NCBI GenBank assembly: GCA_964444095.1
Contig: CAYUEW010000003.1
Location: 1-36,257, forward strand
Length of the DNA stretch: 36,257 nucleotides
Reading direction: 5' to 3'
Source of the DNA: JAGLWP01 sp964444095
Lineage (GTDB): Archaea > Nanobdellota > Nanobdellia > Pacearchaeales > GW2011-AR1
Shown here: piece by piece, positions 15,602 to 23,753 of the stretch
Position numbering within the stretch: position 1 is the stretch's first letter
Layout: each line of letters starts with the position of its first letter
Program-made: the position numbers and the translations under genes
Notes under the pieces: generated by a model
Told to the model about the DNA's origin: nothing
Databases searched by the model: none
The model's input: only the letters and a program-made list of their open reading frames with translations

Positions 15602-15648
15602 ATCTCAAACTATTCTTTTTCAAATTAATTGATTATATCACAGAAGAA

Positions 15649-15656
15649 TTTTTAAA
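15649..15656 (+). promoter_or_regulatory. TATA box of the receptor-like gene
   Basis: TTTTTAAA is centred about 30 bp before the ATG at 15683, implying a leader of only a few bases. Confidence 0.45.
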
Positions 15657-15682
15657 GAAAGATTCCGTATTTTACTCATAAA

Positions 15683-17737
15683 ATGAGGAGAACAATTATT
15701 CCATTATTACTTGTAATTTTATTAATCTCTCAAGTATCTGCGACTATTATTATTAACACCCCGTTGGATGAGGTTTATAATCTTGGAGACATTATTTCTG
15801 TACCAACTACAGTCAAAGCAGTAGGAGATATTTCTGGAAGTCTTCAAATGGATTTATTATGTGAGGGGCATGAAATAAATTTCTATAAAAATGGAGTAGG
15901 ATTGCTCGCAGGAGAAGAACAAACTTTCGAAGCATCTATTATTCTAAGTAAAGAAATGATTGGAGAACTAAGTGGTACTTGCAAAATCAAAGCCATGTTA
16001 GGAGAAGATTATGTTTTAACAAACGAATTCCAGATTTCTAATGTTCTAACGATAACAATAAGCACAGAACAAAAAGAATTCCTCCCTGAAGAAGGCATCC
16101 CAATAAAAGGTTCAGCTATGAAAGAAAATGGAAAAGATGTAAACGGATTCATAGATGCAGAAGTGATTGTAACTGGAGAAAACTCTTCAGACAGCATTAC
16201 TCAATTAGGAACAATTAACAATGGATTTTTTTCTTTAGATATTTCTCTTCCTTCCAACATGAAAGCAGGGGCTTACTTAATCAAGTTAGATGCTTATGAA
16301 AAAAATACCCAGGAAGAAATAACTAATAACGGATTTCTTGATTACAACATAGTAATTAATCAAGTGCCAACAAATTTAGAATTAATCATAGAAACCCAAG
16401 ACATTGAACCTGGAACAAGTTTAAACTTAAAACCAATCTTACACGACCAAACAGGAGGAAGCATGGATTCTACAGCAATTATTACTCTAAAAAACAATCA
16501 GAATATTGTAATAGAACAAACAGAAGTTAATACCGGAGAAGATTACATTTATCCTATAAAATCTAACGAAGCCCCAAGTGATTGGAAGGTCTTAGCAGAA
16601 TCAAACGGGCTTACAACAGAATTACCTTTCACAATCTTAGAAAAAGCAAATATTGACATAGAAATAATTAACAAAACAGTAATAATAACTAATACAGGAA
16701 ATGTTGTGTATAATAAAACAGTTTTAGTAAAAATTGGGGAAGAACCATTAAGCATATATGTAAATCTAGGAATTAATGAGAGTCAAAAATACGTTTTAAA
16801 TGCCCCAGACGGAGAATATCCTGTAGAAATTAAAACCCAAGAAGGAAGTGAACTCACAGAACAAGTAACATTAACCGGGAAAAGCATTAGTATCAAAGAA
16901 GCTCAAGGAGAATTTTTAAGTGCCATACAAAATCCTTTTGTTTGGATTTTTGTAATAATTATCTTGGGAATTGTGGCATTTATGATATTTAGAAAGGTAC
17001 GAAAAAAACCTTTTTCTGGACGTAAAGGAGATTTTAAAAAAAAAGAGAAGACAAAAGAACCAGTAAAACAAGAATCTCTTCTTAATACTCCTAATAAAGC
17101 CGAACTTGCTTTATCTATAAAAGGGGATAAACAAGATGCAAGTGTTATTTGTTTGAATGTAAAAAATTTAGAAAGTATTACTTCAAAAAAAGAAGGCACA
17201 AAGCGTTCACGTTCTTCAAAGAAAAACCCAGAAGAAGAAGGAAGTCCAAGAGAAGTATTGCAGACAATAATTGACGAAGCAGAAAAACATAAGGCTTCTG
17301 TTTATAGAAATCAAGGCAATATCTTTTTCATCTTAGCTCCAGTAAAAACAAAAACTTACAAAAATGAAAAAGTAGGATTACAAATCTCGCAAGGAATAAA
17401 ACAAATTTTATCTGATTACAACAAAAAGGCAAAACAAAAAATTGACTTTGGTATTTCATTAAATTACGGACCGATTGTTGCAAAGCAAGAAGGAGATACA
17501 TTAAAATTTATGAGCATGGGAAGCTTGATAACCGGAGCAAAAAAAATTGCTTCAATGGCAAAGAGGAATATTTTATTAAGTGAAAAAATTAATGATAAAT
17601 TGAGGGGCCATGTTGTTACAGAAAAACATGTAGTAAATAAAGTTCTTTTCTATGTAATAACAAAAGTTAAAAGAGACGACGACGAAAGCAAAAAATTCAT
17701 CAGAAGCTTTTTGAAAAGAATGGATAAAAAGGATTAA
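15683..17737 (+). CDS. Receptor-like protein: Ig-like ectodomain, membrane helix, degenerate class III cyclase domain
   Basis: 684 residues. Signal peptide (IIPLLLVILLISQVSA), then about 390 residues of Ig-like beta sandwiches (repeated patterns such as GTINNGFFSLDISLP), a membrane helix (VWIFVIIILGIVAFMIF, about 413-435), a basic linker, and a cytoplasmic domain from about 480. That domain follows the class III nucleotidyl cyclase pattern: ASVICLNVKNLESIT, YRNQGNIFFILAP, FGISLNYGPIVAKQEG, MSMGSLITGAKKIASMAKR, ILLSEKIND. Both metal-binding Asp positions read Asn, and the Asn and Arg of the NLAAR motif read Thr and Lys, so catalysis is unlikely. It may sense or bind nucleotides, or act as a scaffold. 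Its stop codon overlaps the end of the convergent Ncs6-like gene by 4 nt. Confidence 0.75.
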   Translation: MRRTIIPLLLVILLISQVSATIIINTPLDEVYNLGDIISVPTTVKAVGDISGSLQMDLLCEGHEINFYKNGVGLLAGEEQTFEASIILSKEMIGELSGTCKIKAMLGEDYVLTNEFQISNVLTITISTEQKEFLPEEGIPIKGSAMKENGKDVNGFIDAEVIVTGENSSDSITQLGTINNGFFSLDISLPSNMKAGAYLIKLDAYEKNTQEEITNNGFLDYNIVINQVPTNLELIIETQDIEPGTSLNLKPILHDQTGGSMDSTAIITLKNNQNIVIEQTEVNTGEDYIYPIKSNEAPSDWKVLAESNGLTTELPFTILEKANIDIEIINKTVIITNTGNVVYNKTVLVKIGEEPLSIYVNLGINESQKYVLNAPDGEYPVEIKTQEGSELTEQVTLTGKSISIKEAQGEFLSAIQNPFVWIFVIIILGIVAFMIFRKVRKKPFSGRKGDFKKKEKTKEPVKQESLLNTPNKAELALSIKGDKQDASVICLNVKNLESITSKKEGTKRSRSSKKNPEEEGSPREVLQTIIDEAEKHKASVYRNQGNIFFILAPVKTKTYKNEKVGLQISQGIKQILSDYNKKAKQKIDFGISLNYGPIVAKQEGDTLKFMSMGSLITGAKKIASMAKRNILLSEKINDKLRGHVVTEKHVVNKVLFYVITKVKRDDDESKKFIRSFLKRMDKKD

Positions 17738-18282
17738 GAATTTATTCCTAAATAACCATTAACAATTGCTCTTTTTATTTCTGGATGTTTCATTTCTAAT
17801 CCATTAATAAATTTAGAAATCTCATTTTCCTTTTTCTCTCTTTGCTTAAAATTTAACTTTTTAATTTTAGCATATAACAAAACTTCTTCGTCTAAAAAAA
17901 GATACAAGGGTTTAATCACTTTGCCTTCAATAGGTTCGACATTTAATTTTTTCACATTCTCTTTAACAAATGTATTAACAATGTGTTCTGCTTCTAAATC
18001 TATTGTTGAAGAAATAGCAATTTTATCAATCTTTTTCTTTGTCGGTAAAATAACTAATTCGATTGGCGCTTTCCCAGCAAACATTTTCAAGGCACATTCT
18101 AAAACTTTATCATTAAAATTATTTTTTGCAGAGTATCCCACAACTTCATTTGGTTGGATCAATTGAAATTTTCTTATTGTGTAAAGAACTTTTTTTTGAA
18201 AATACTTAACAAAGCAGTCGCTACAAAGTTTTCGTTTGTTTGTAAACTCATACACGGGTTTTAATTGACAATTTTTACACAT
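17734..18282 (-). CDS. Degenerate Ncs6/CTU1 (TtcA-family)-like protein lacking the PP-loop
   Basis: 182 residues against about 300 for the family. The N-terminal zinc finger (C2, C5, C20, C23) and the adjoining CFVKYFQKKVLYTIRKFQLI are those of Ncs6/CTU1, which thiolates U34 of tRNA. The ATP-binding SGGKDS that should follow reads SAKNNF (51-56), and the stretch after it is about 100 residues too short, without the catalytic Cys pair. The C-terminal half again fits the family: KIAISSTIDLEAEHIVNTF, VIKPLYLFLDEEVLLYAK and FINGLEMKHPEIK. It starts at TAATG overlapping the stop of the intact PP-loop gene, so the two are translated together. A non-catalytic tRNA-binding partner is the simplest reading, but this is inference. 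Confidence 0.7.
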   Translation of the reverse strand: MCKNCQLKPVYEFTNKRKLCSDCFVKYFQKKVLYTIRKFQLIQPNEVVGYSAKNNFNDKVLECALKMFAGKAPIELVILPTKKKIDKIAISSTIDLEAEHIVNTFVKENVKKLNVEPIEGKVIKPLYLFLDEEVLLYAKIKKLNFKQREKKENEISKFINGLEMKHPEIKRAIVNGYLGINS

Positions 18283-19142
18283 TATAATCTGAACTTTTCA
18301 AACTGTTTTTTATCTTTTGAACTTCCTTCTCTTGAATATGCTTTTATTAATTTTTGAACTTTTCTAAAAAATTCTTTATTTCCTTTATCAAAAATTACTG
18401 CGCTTGGTCCTTTAAATTTTGGCACAATAATTTTCCCAGTCTTCAATTTTCCAATAACCTCATTCTCTTTTTTATCTCTTCCCAAGACAACCCATTTCTT
18501 ATCAATTACAAAATGTCTATACCCTTTAACCAATTTAATTTCTTCGGCATTAAGTCCCCGATTTAATAAAAATTTCAAGCGATACTTTAATCCTTTTTCA
18601 CATAACCAGCAACCCCCTGCAGGAAAAGGATATTCTATTTTAAATTTCTTAGCAAGAACTATTTGTTTATCTCTTTTTCTTCCTTGGATATCATGTTTCA
18701 TCAAAGGACGAATCAATCTATCTCCAAGTTCAGATTCTTTTCTAGAAATTTCCAAACCCCTTTTATTTTGAGACATGGGTCTTTGGCTCAAAACTTCTCC
18801 TGTTGCAATTACTTCAATTTTCTTTTTATCTGCAAATATCTTTGCTTTTTTTAACATAAATGTTCTACAATCAATGCAAGGATTAACACCTGCTCCAACA
18901 CCATGCTTTGCGTTCTTAATAACTTTCAAATATTCTTGTAAAAGTTTCCCTTTTGTATGATCAAATATCTTAAGTTTAACTTTTTGTTCTTTCAAAAAAG
19001 GTTTAAATGTTTTCTCATCTGCAATTCCGAAAGGCAATTTAAAAAATAACGCAAGCACATCAAAATCTTCTTCTTTCATAAGCTTCACAGCAAGACGACT
19101 ATCTAATCCTCCAGAAAATAAAACAATACATTTCTTCTTCAT
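18282..19142 (-). CDS. PP-loop (MnmA/ThiI-like) ATP-dependent tRNA sulfurtransferase
   Basis: 286 residues. The ATP pyrophosphatase loop is FSGGLDS (9-15). NPCIDCRTFMLKKAK (about 87-101) and IATGEVLSQRPMSQNKRG (about 112-129) are hallmarks of the archaeal/bacterial PP-loop group often annotated as tRNA thiouridylase. FPAGGCWLCEKGLKYRLKFL supplies a second CxxC, so two Cys pairs could handle persulfide sulfur. The C-terminal part (about 200-286) is basic and likely contacts RNA. The target base (s2U34 or s4U8) cannot be read from sequence. It overlaps the degenerate Ncs6-like gene by one base, which favours a joint role. A TATA-like TTTTTTATA at 19164-19172 lies 26 bp upstream. Confidence 0.8.
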   Translation of the reverse strand: MKKKCIVLFSGGLDSRLAVKLMKEEDFDVLALFFKLPFGIADEKTFKPFLKEQKVKLKIFDHTKGKLLQEYLKVIKNAKHGVGAGVNPCIDCRTFMLKKAKIFADKKKIEVIATGEVLSQRPMSQNKRGLEISRKESELGDRLIRPLMKHDIQGRKRDKQIVLAKKFKIEYPFPAGGCWLCEKGLKYRLKFLLNRGLNAEEIKLVKGYRHFVIDKKWVVLGRDKKENEVIGKLKTGKIIVPKFKGPSAVIFDKGNKEFFRKVQKLIKAYSREGSSKDKKQFEKFRL

Positions 19143-19176
19143 AAAATACTAAAAAATGCCGAGTATAAAAAACTAA

Positions 19177-20112
19177 TTATTTAGATTTAGTTTTCTTCTT
19201 GCTTGATCCTAAAATCTTCTTAGAATTCAATTTTATTTCTTTGCCCGACTTAACAGATTTAATCTTCCCCTTCAATTTTACTTCTTTTTCCTTGCTCTTA
19301 ATTTGCTTATCCGATTTGTTTGGTTTAGATTCTATTTTCTTTGATTTTATCTTTTCAAAAAGATTAGAAATTGCAAATCCCAAGTGGAATAATTTTAATA
19401 CCAATCCAGCCACCACAAGTGCTCCCCCGATAATAACTAATTTTACAAAAACACTATGTGCTTGATTAAAAAATATAAGAACTATTTTTGAGATGTACTC
19501 TTGAAATTCCCCAAGTGAACTTGTAAAAAAAGATGCTACTTGACTAATCTTCAGTAAAGGAATCGCAGAAACAACAATAAAAGTTCCTAAAAGAAAAAAG
19601 AAATTTGTTTTCCTTTCAACAAGTAAAAACATTAACGCAGACAAAGCTATGGAAATTAATAAAATAAAATAAAATTTACCTTGCCAATAATCTCTTGCTT
19701 TTTCAGAAACCAAAAATAAAGGAATAGCTTCTTCTTCAAAACAATTCCAGAATTCACAATCATACTCTGCATAATAATAAGAATCAACAAAAGAAGTAAC
19801 TCCTGCTTCTATTAACGACTCTGGGCCTTGCATTGCTACATCGCAAGGAACCGTAAGAGTATAACTCCCATAATTAAACATATACTGTGAATTAGTCTGG
19901 CAATAGAATTCTATTATTGGTGAAAGTTGATTCATCTGTTCTTCTATGTTAAATTGTTCATTAACAACGTCTCCTAAAAAAGAAACAAGTTCAGATTTAA
20001 CATTTTCATATTCTAAAGATGATGAAACTGTTAACAAAATATTCCCTAAAAAAAGTGAAAGGAAAAGTATAACACAAACAAAAACTAATAATGTCCCTTT
20101 AATAAATCCCAT
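19177..20112 (-). CDS. Multi-pass membrane protein with Lys-rich cytoplasmic tail
   Basis: 311 residues. One N-terminal membrane helix (LLVFVCVILFLSLFLGNILL) is followed by an extracellular segment of about 115 residues with four or five Cys (YCQTNSQYMF, VPCDVA, DCEFWNC). Then come about three further helices (FYFILLISIALSALMFLLV; FFFLLGTFIVVSAIPLL; LVIIGGALVVAGLVLKL). The last 60 residues are Lys/Ser-rich and probably cytoplasmic. A large proportion of small archaea carry such proteins without known function. It is divergent from the ferredoxin gene. I cannot assign a function. Confidence 0.7.
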   Translation of the reverse strand: MGFIKGTLLVFVCVILFLSLFLGNILLTVSSSLEYENVKSELVSFLGDVVNEQFNIEEQMNQLSPIIEFYCQTNSQYMFNYGSYTLTVPCDVAMQGPESLIEAGVTSFVDSYYYAEYDCEFWNCFEEEAIPLFLVSEKARDYWQGKFYFILLISIALSALMFLLVERKTNFFFLLGTFIVVSAIPLLKISQVASFFTSSLGEFQEYISKIVLIFFNQAHSVFVKLVIIGGALVVAGLVLKLFHLGFAISNLFEKIKSKKIESKPNKSDKQIKSKEKEVKLKGKIKSVKSGKEIKLNSKKILGSSKKKTKSK

Positions 20113-20155
20113 ATTATATATTTTATACCTCTTAACTAAAACAAGAAAAATTAAA

Positions 20156-20163
20156 TTTATAAA
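20156..20163 (+). promoter_or_regulatory. TATA box of the ferredoxin gene
   Basis: TTTATAAA is centred 25 bp before the ATG at 20185, predicting a leaderless mRNA. Confidence 0.6.
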
Positions 20164-20184
20164 CTTACTTGTCTATATTAAAAA

Positions 20185-20352
20185 ATGGTAAGTGTAGATA
20201 AAGACAAATGCATCGGATGTGGGTTGTGTGTATCTATTTGTAGCGAAGTGTTTGAAATGAAAGACGGAAAAGCTAAAGTAAAAGCGCAAAAAGATAACCC
20301 CTGTGTAAAAGAAGCAATAAACTCTTGTCCGGTTAGTGCAATAAATGAATAA
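20185..20352 (+). CDS. Small single-cluster [4Fe-4S] ferredoxin
   Basis: 55 residues beginning MVSVDKDKCIGCGLCVSICS. Three cluster Cys are in CxxCxxC (C9, C12, C15), with the fourth in SCPV (C48). C19 and C40 could form the extra disulfide of ferredoxins that have one cluster on a two-cluster fold. The Asp/Glu-rich middle (EVFEMKDGKA) is typical. It is a cytosolic electron carrier, probably for a pyruvate-linked or redox enzyme not in this window. It stands alone with its own TATA box, and a T8 run at 20371-20378 downstream may end its transcript. Its length excludes most other readings. Confidence 0.92.
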   Translation: MVSVDKDKCIGCGLCVSICSEVFEMKDGKAKVKAQKDNPCVKEAINSCPVSAINE

Positions 20353-20354
20353 AA

Positions 20355-20364
20355 ATATTTATTA
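20355..20364 (+). promoter_or_regulatory. TATA box of ppsA
   Basis: ATATTTATTA is centred 27 bp before the ppsA ATG, immediately after the ferredoxin stop. The T8 run at 20371-20378 lies between box and start. Confidence 0.5.
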
Positions 20365-20370
20365 ACTCTC

Positions 20371-20378
20371 CTTTTTTT
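20371..20378 (+). terminator. T8 run, candidate terminator of the ferredoxin transcript
   Basis: Archaeal RNA polymerase terminates at T-runs on the non-template strand, and eight T follow the ferredoxin stop by 18 bases. It also lies at the expected ppsA start, so it may be just promoter context. Confidence 0.3.
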
Positions 20379-20386
20379 TATCATCT

Positions 20387-23200
20387 ATGGCGGAAAAAAA
20401 AGAGGAAGTAGAATTTGTCAAATGGTTTTCTGAATTAGATAAAACATCTGGGAATGTTGCCGGCGGTAAAGGTGCTAATCTCGCCGAAATATACAACTTA
20501 AAAGTTCCAGTGCCCCCCGGATTTATAGTAACAGCGCAAGCTTACAAATATTTTATTGAAAAGGCAGAATTAAAAGAACAAATAAAAAAACTTCTTGAAG
20601 GATTAGACTATGAGGATACAAAAAAATTAAACGAAGCAACAAAACAGATTAGGGATGCTATTATAAAATCCAAATTTCCCAAAGAAATGGAAGAAGAAAT
20701 TATAGAAAATTATGAAATATTAGACGTTAAAGATTTAAAAGAAGTTCGTGGAGGGGCATTAGATATTTTAAAGAACTCAGCAGAACCAATTTTTGTGGCC
20801 GTAAGAAGTTCTGCAACAGCAGAGGATTTAGCAGACGCGAGTTTTGCTGGGCAACAAGATTCTTTTGTGAATATTAAAGGGAATAAGAGTTTAATAGAAC
20901 ACATCAAAAAATGTTTCGCATCATTATTCACGGCGAGAGCAACATACTATAGAAATAAAAAAGGATTTGAGCATGAAAAAGTAAATTTAGCAGTTGTAAT
21001 CCAAAAAATGGTAGACTCTGAAAAGTCAGGAGTAATCTTCTCAAAAGATCCTTCTTATAAAAATGAAAACATAATTCTTGAAGCAGTATGGGGATTAGGT
21101 GAAGGAATTGTCTCTGGAAGAATTACCCCTGATAAATACCTCATTTCCCCAGACTTAAAGATTTTAGATAAAAAAATTGCAGATAAAAAAATTGCAATTA
21201 CTAGAGATTCTGGGGGGAATAAAGAAGTTGTAAAATTAAACGAAGAAAAATCAAAACACCAAGTGTTAAAAGATTTTGAAATTACAAAACTCGCAGAAAT
21301 GGCATTAAATCTAGAAGAACATTACCAAAAACCCCAAGACATAGAATTTGCAATTGAAGGTGAAGAGATTTACATTGTTCAAACAAGGCCCATCACAACA
21401 ATAAGCAGTAGGGTTGAGAAAGGAAAAGAAATCAAAGGAGAGCCAGTATTAGAGGGATTGGGGGCATCTCCAGGAGTAGCATCTGGAAAAATAAAAATAA
21501 TTCATGATTTAAAAGAATTAAGCAAAATACAGAAAGGAGACATCCTTGTTACTACAATGACCAATCCAGATATGGTAGTTACTATGCAGAAATGTGCAGC
21601 AATTGTTACAGATGAAGGGGGATTAACTGCTCACGCCGCGATTGTCTCAAGAGAAATGGGAATTCCAGCGATTGTTGGAACACAAGAAGCAACAACAAAA
21701 TTAAAGGACGGGGAAATAATTACTGTCGATGGATTTAATGGAAAAATTTACAAGGGCAAAGTAGCTGAAAATCAGCAAAAAGAAGTTCTCCCAGTATCTA
21801 TTCAAACAAAAACAAAACTAAAAGTAATAGTAGATTTGCCCAGTTTTGCTAAACGTGCTGCACAATCAGGAATTAAACAAGTAGGATTAACAAGAATTGA
21901 AGGAATTATTGCAGAATCAGGAAAACATCCTCTTTATTTTTTAGAGAAAAAAGATATACAAGGATATGAAGAAGTAATCTTTAAGGGCATAAACGGAATT
22001 GCAGAATATTTTGAAGAAGTTTGGGTAAGAACTTCAGATATCAGAACAGATGAATTTCAAAGCTTAGAAGGAGCACCCAAAGAAATTGAAGCAAATCCTA
22101 TGTTGGGAATGCACGGAATAAGATTTAGTTTAAAATATCCAGAAATATTAAAAGCAGAACTCAATGCAATGAAAAGAGTTGCTAAGAAAGGAAAGAAAAT
22201 TGGTATCCTTATGCCTCAAGTAATTTCAGTAGATGAACTAAAAAAAGTAAAAGAAATTTTAAAAGAAATTGAATTTAACGACGCTAAGGTGGGAATAATG
22301 ATTGAGACTCCTGCAGCAGTTCAATTGATAAAAGATTTTTGCGAAGAAAAAATTGATTTTATTTCTTTCGGAACAAATGACTTAACACAATATATGCTCG
22401 CAATTGACAGGGGAAATGAACAAGTTCAAAATATTTACGATGAAATGCATCCCGCAGTATTATATCAATTAGGATTTGTAATTAGGGTTTGTAAAAGATA
22501 CGATGTTGAAACAAGCATCTGCGGACAAGCAGGGAGTAAAAAAGAAATGGTCAAATATTTAATAGAAAAAGGAATAGACAGCATCAGTGTAAATGCAGAT
22601 ATGGCAAAAGAAATTTCTGAACATATTTCTCAAATTGAAACTGGAATTTCTCAAGGAACAGATCAAGAACCAAGAAAATATCAACCAGAAAAAGAAGATT
22701 CAGTAAAAGCAGAAGAAAGCCCGATTAAAGAAGAAAAAGTAAACCTCCCGCCAAAAGAAGATTTTGTAAAACCACAAAATATTCCAGAGTATAATGCGAA
22801 TGTTAATGAAGACATAAAAGCAATTGAAGAAGAAAAAAAAGAATATCTTGAAGAAAACAAGAAAGAAGATACTGAAAAGGAAATAACAGAAGAGGATGAG
22901 CCCGAAAATGAAGCAGAAGAAGAGAATTTAGAAAAAGAAGAAATAGAAATAGAAAAGCCCACAGAAGAAGATATCCCAAAAGAAGAACCTTCCTCCGAAG
23001 AAAAAGTAAACCTTCCAGTAATAAGGGGCGTAGTAAATGAAGAATTCGTGGAAGATGCAGACAAAGCTGTTGAAGCTATTGAAGAAGAGAAAAAAGAATA
23101 TCTTGAGGAAAACAAGAAAGAAGATACTGAAAAGGAAATAACAGAAGAGGATGAGCCCGAAAATGAAGAAGACAAAGACCAAATTTTAGATATTTTCTAA
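20387..23200 (+). CDS. ppsA: Phosphoenolpyruvate synthase with unusual acidic C-terminal tail
   Basis: 937 residues, about 150 more than the usual enzyme. It makes PEP from pyruvate, ATP and water in gluconeogenesis. The N-terminal ATP-grasp domain includes GGKGANLAEIYNL (about 26-38), FVAVRSSATAEDLADASFAG and WGLGEGIVSGRITPDKY. The phosphohistidine is in GGLTAHAAIVSREMGIPAIV (His near 416). The C-terminal TIM barrel has GIMIETPAAV, FISFGTNDLTQY and SICGQAGSKKEM (Cys near 711). From about residue 755 a Glu/Lys-rich tail follows with an 85-residue duplication (EEKVNLP...IEEEKKEYLEENKK), whose role is unknown. A TATA box lies 27 bp upstream. The tail is in frame and ends naturally. Confidence 0.95.
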   Translation: MAEKKEEVEFVKWFSELDKTSGNVAGGKGANLAEIYNLKVPVPPGFIVTAQAYKYFIEKAELKEQIKKLLEGLDYEDTKKLNEATKQIRDAIIKSKFPKEMEEEIIENYEILDVKDLKEVRGGALDILKNSAEPIFVAVRSSATAEDLADASFAGQQDSFVNIKGNKSLIEHIKKCFASLFTARATYYRNKKGFEHEKVNLAVVIQKMVDSEKSGVIFSKDPSYKNENIILEAVWGLGEGIVSGRITPDKYLISPDLKILDKKIADKKIAITRDSGGNKEVVKLNEEKSKHQVLKDFEITKLAEMALNLEEHYQKPQDIEFAIEGEEIYIVQTRPITTISSRVEKGKEIKGEPVLEGLGASPGVASGKIKIIHDLKELSKIQKGDILVTTMTNPDMVVTMQKCAAIVTDEGGLTAHAAIVSREMGIPAIVGTQEATTKLKDGEIITVDGFNGKIYKGKVAENQQKEVLPVSIQTKTKLKVIVDLPSFAKRAAQSGIKQVGLTRIEGIIAESGKHPLYFLEKKDIQGYEEVIFKGINGIAEYFEEVWVRTSDIRTDEFQSLEGAPKEIEANPMLGMHGIRFSLKYPEILKAELNAMKRVAKKGKKIGILMPQVISVDELKKVKEILKEIEFNDAKVGIMIETPAAVQLIKDFCEEKIDFISFGTNDLTQYMLAIDRGNEQVQNIYDEMHPAVLYQLGFVIRVCKRYDVETSICGQAGSKKEMVKYLIEKGIDSISVNADMAKEISEHISQIETGISQGTDQEPRKYQPEKEDSVKAEESPIKEEKVNLPPKEDFVKPQNIPEYNANVNEDIKAIEEEKKEYLEENKKEDTEKEITEEDEPENEAEEENLEKEEIEIEKPTEEDIPKEEPSSEEKVNLPVIRGVVNEEFVEDADKAVEAIEEEKKEYLEENKKEDTEKEITEEDEPENEEDKDQILDIF
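22823..22913 (+). repeat. Copy 1 of 91-bp direct repeat in ppsA tail
   Basis: This stretch matches 23078-23168 at 89 of 91 positions without gaps. It encodes IEEEKKEYLEENKKEDTEKE and onward. The offset is 255 bp (85 codons), so the frame is kept. Confidence 0.9.
23078..23168 (+). repeat. Copy 2 of 91-bp direct repeat in ppsA tail
   Basis: Second copy of the repeat at 22823-22913. The near-identity at DNA level points to a recent in-frame duplication. A weaker EEKVNLP match lies ahead of each copy, so the duplicated unit may be larger than the conserved core. Confidence 0.9.
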
Positions 23201-23212
23201 AGTATTCCAAAA

Positions 23213-23221
23213 TTTTATAAA
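23213..23221 (+). promoter_or_regulatory. TATA box of the 167-aa gene
   Basis: TTTTATAAA is centred 26 bp before the ATG at 23243. Confidence 0.5.
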
Positions 23222-23242
23222 CGAGAGAAACTTAAATTAAAT

Positions 23243-23746
23243 ATGCCAAAAAAAATAGTTCCTAAGACAAAAGTCCCTTCAAAAAAAGTAGTTCATAAAA
23301 AAACTCCTTCTCAAAAAAATCCTAATGTAGATAAAATATTAGCCGAAAATTTTATCGCATTACAAAAAGTTATGACTCATCTTGCGGTGAAGTTTGACAA
23401 TTTGAGTATTCAAATATCTAAATTACTTGAATTATTTGAGATTTCTGCAAAAACTCTTGCGAAAAAAGATGTTACAATAGACATGGGCAAGGGAGATCCA
23501 AAGATAGCAGAAAAATTAGACAACTTACTAGGTCAAAATAAAATTATTGCGAGAAGTTTAACTTTATTACATGGAAGTCCAGAACCTTCTTCTCCTCAAC
23601 AATTTATGGGGCAACAAATCCCTAACCAAATTCCTCCTTCAACACCACAACCCTTACCCCCAAAACAAACAATAAATGCAAGTGGATATCAAAAATCAAT
23701 GTCAACAAAAAATCAAGAATCAGAAGGCACAAGGCCTCAAAGATAG
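23243..23746 (+). CDS. Hypothetical protein with basic N-terminus, helical core and Pro/Gln-rich tail
   Basis: 167 residues. A Lys-rich low-complexity start (MPKKIVPKTKVPSKKVVHKK) is followed by a helical, probably coiled-coil core (VDKILAENFIALQKVMTHL, NLSIQISKLLELFEISAKTL) around residues 28-70, and a Pro/Gln-rich disordered tail (QIPPSTPQPLPPKQ). It has no signal peptide or membrane helix. The next gene starts 7 nt downstream, so the two form an operon with a pilus-ATPase N-domain protein, and this may be its partner. I do not recognise the family. Confidence 0.65.
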   Translation: MPKKIVPKTKVPSKKVVHKKTPSQKNPNVDKILAENFIALQKVMTHLAVKFDNLSIQISKLLELFEISAKTLAKKDVTIDMGKGDPKIAEKLDNLLGQNKIIARSLTLLHGSPEPSSPQQFMGQQIPNQIPPSTPQPLPPKQTINASGYQKSMSTKNQESEGTRPQR

Positions 23747-23753
23747 TTAGAGA

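Noticed and set aside
20178..20384. 68-codon minus-strand frame opposite the ferredoxin
   Set aside because: It is antisense to a plus-strand protein with an unmistakable four-Cys cluster motif.
22681..23182. Long open frames on the minus strand (Ser/Phe-rich) opposite the ppsA tail
   Set aside because: They are antisense reflections of the Glu/Lys-rich tail; composition is artificial and the plus-strand frame continues a clear enzyme.
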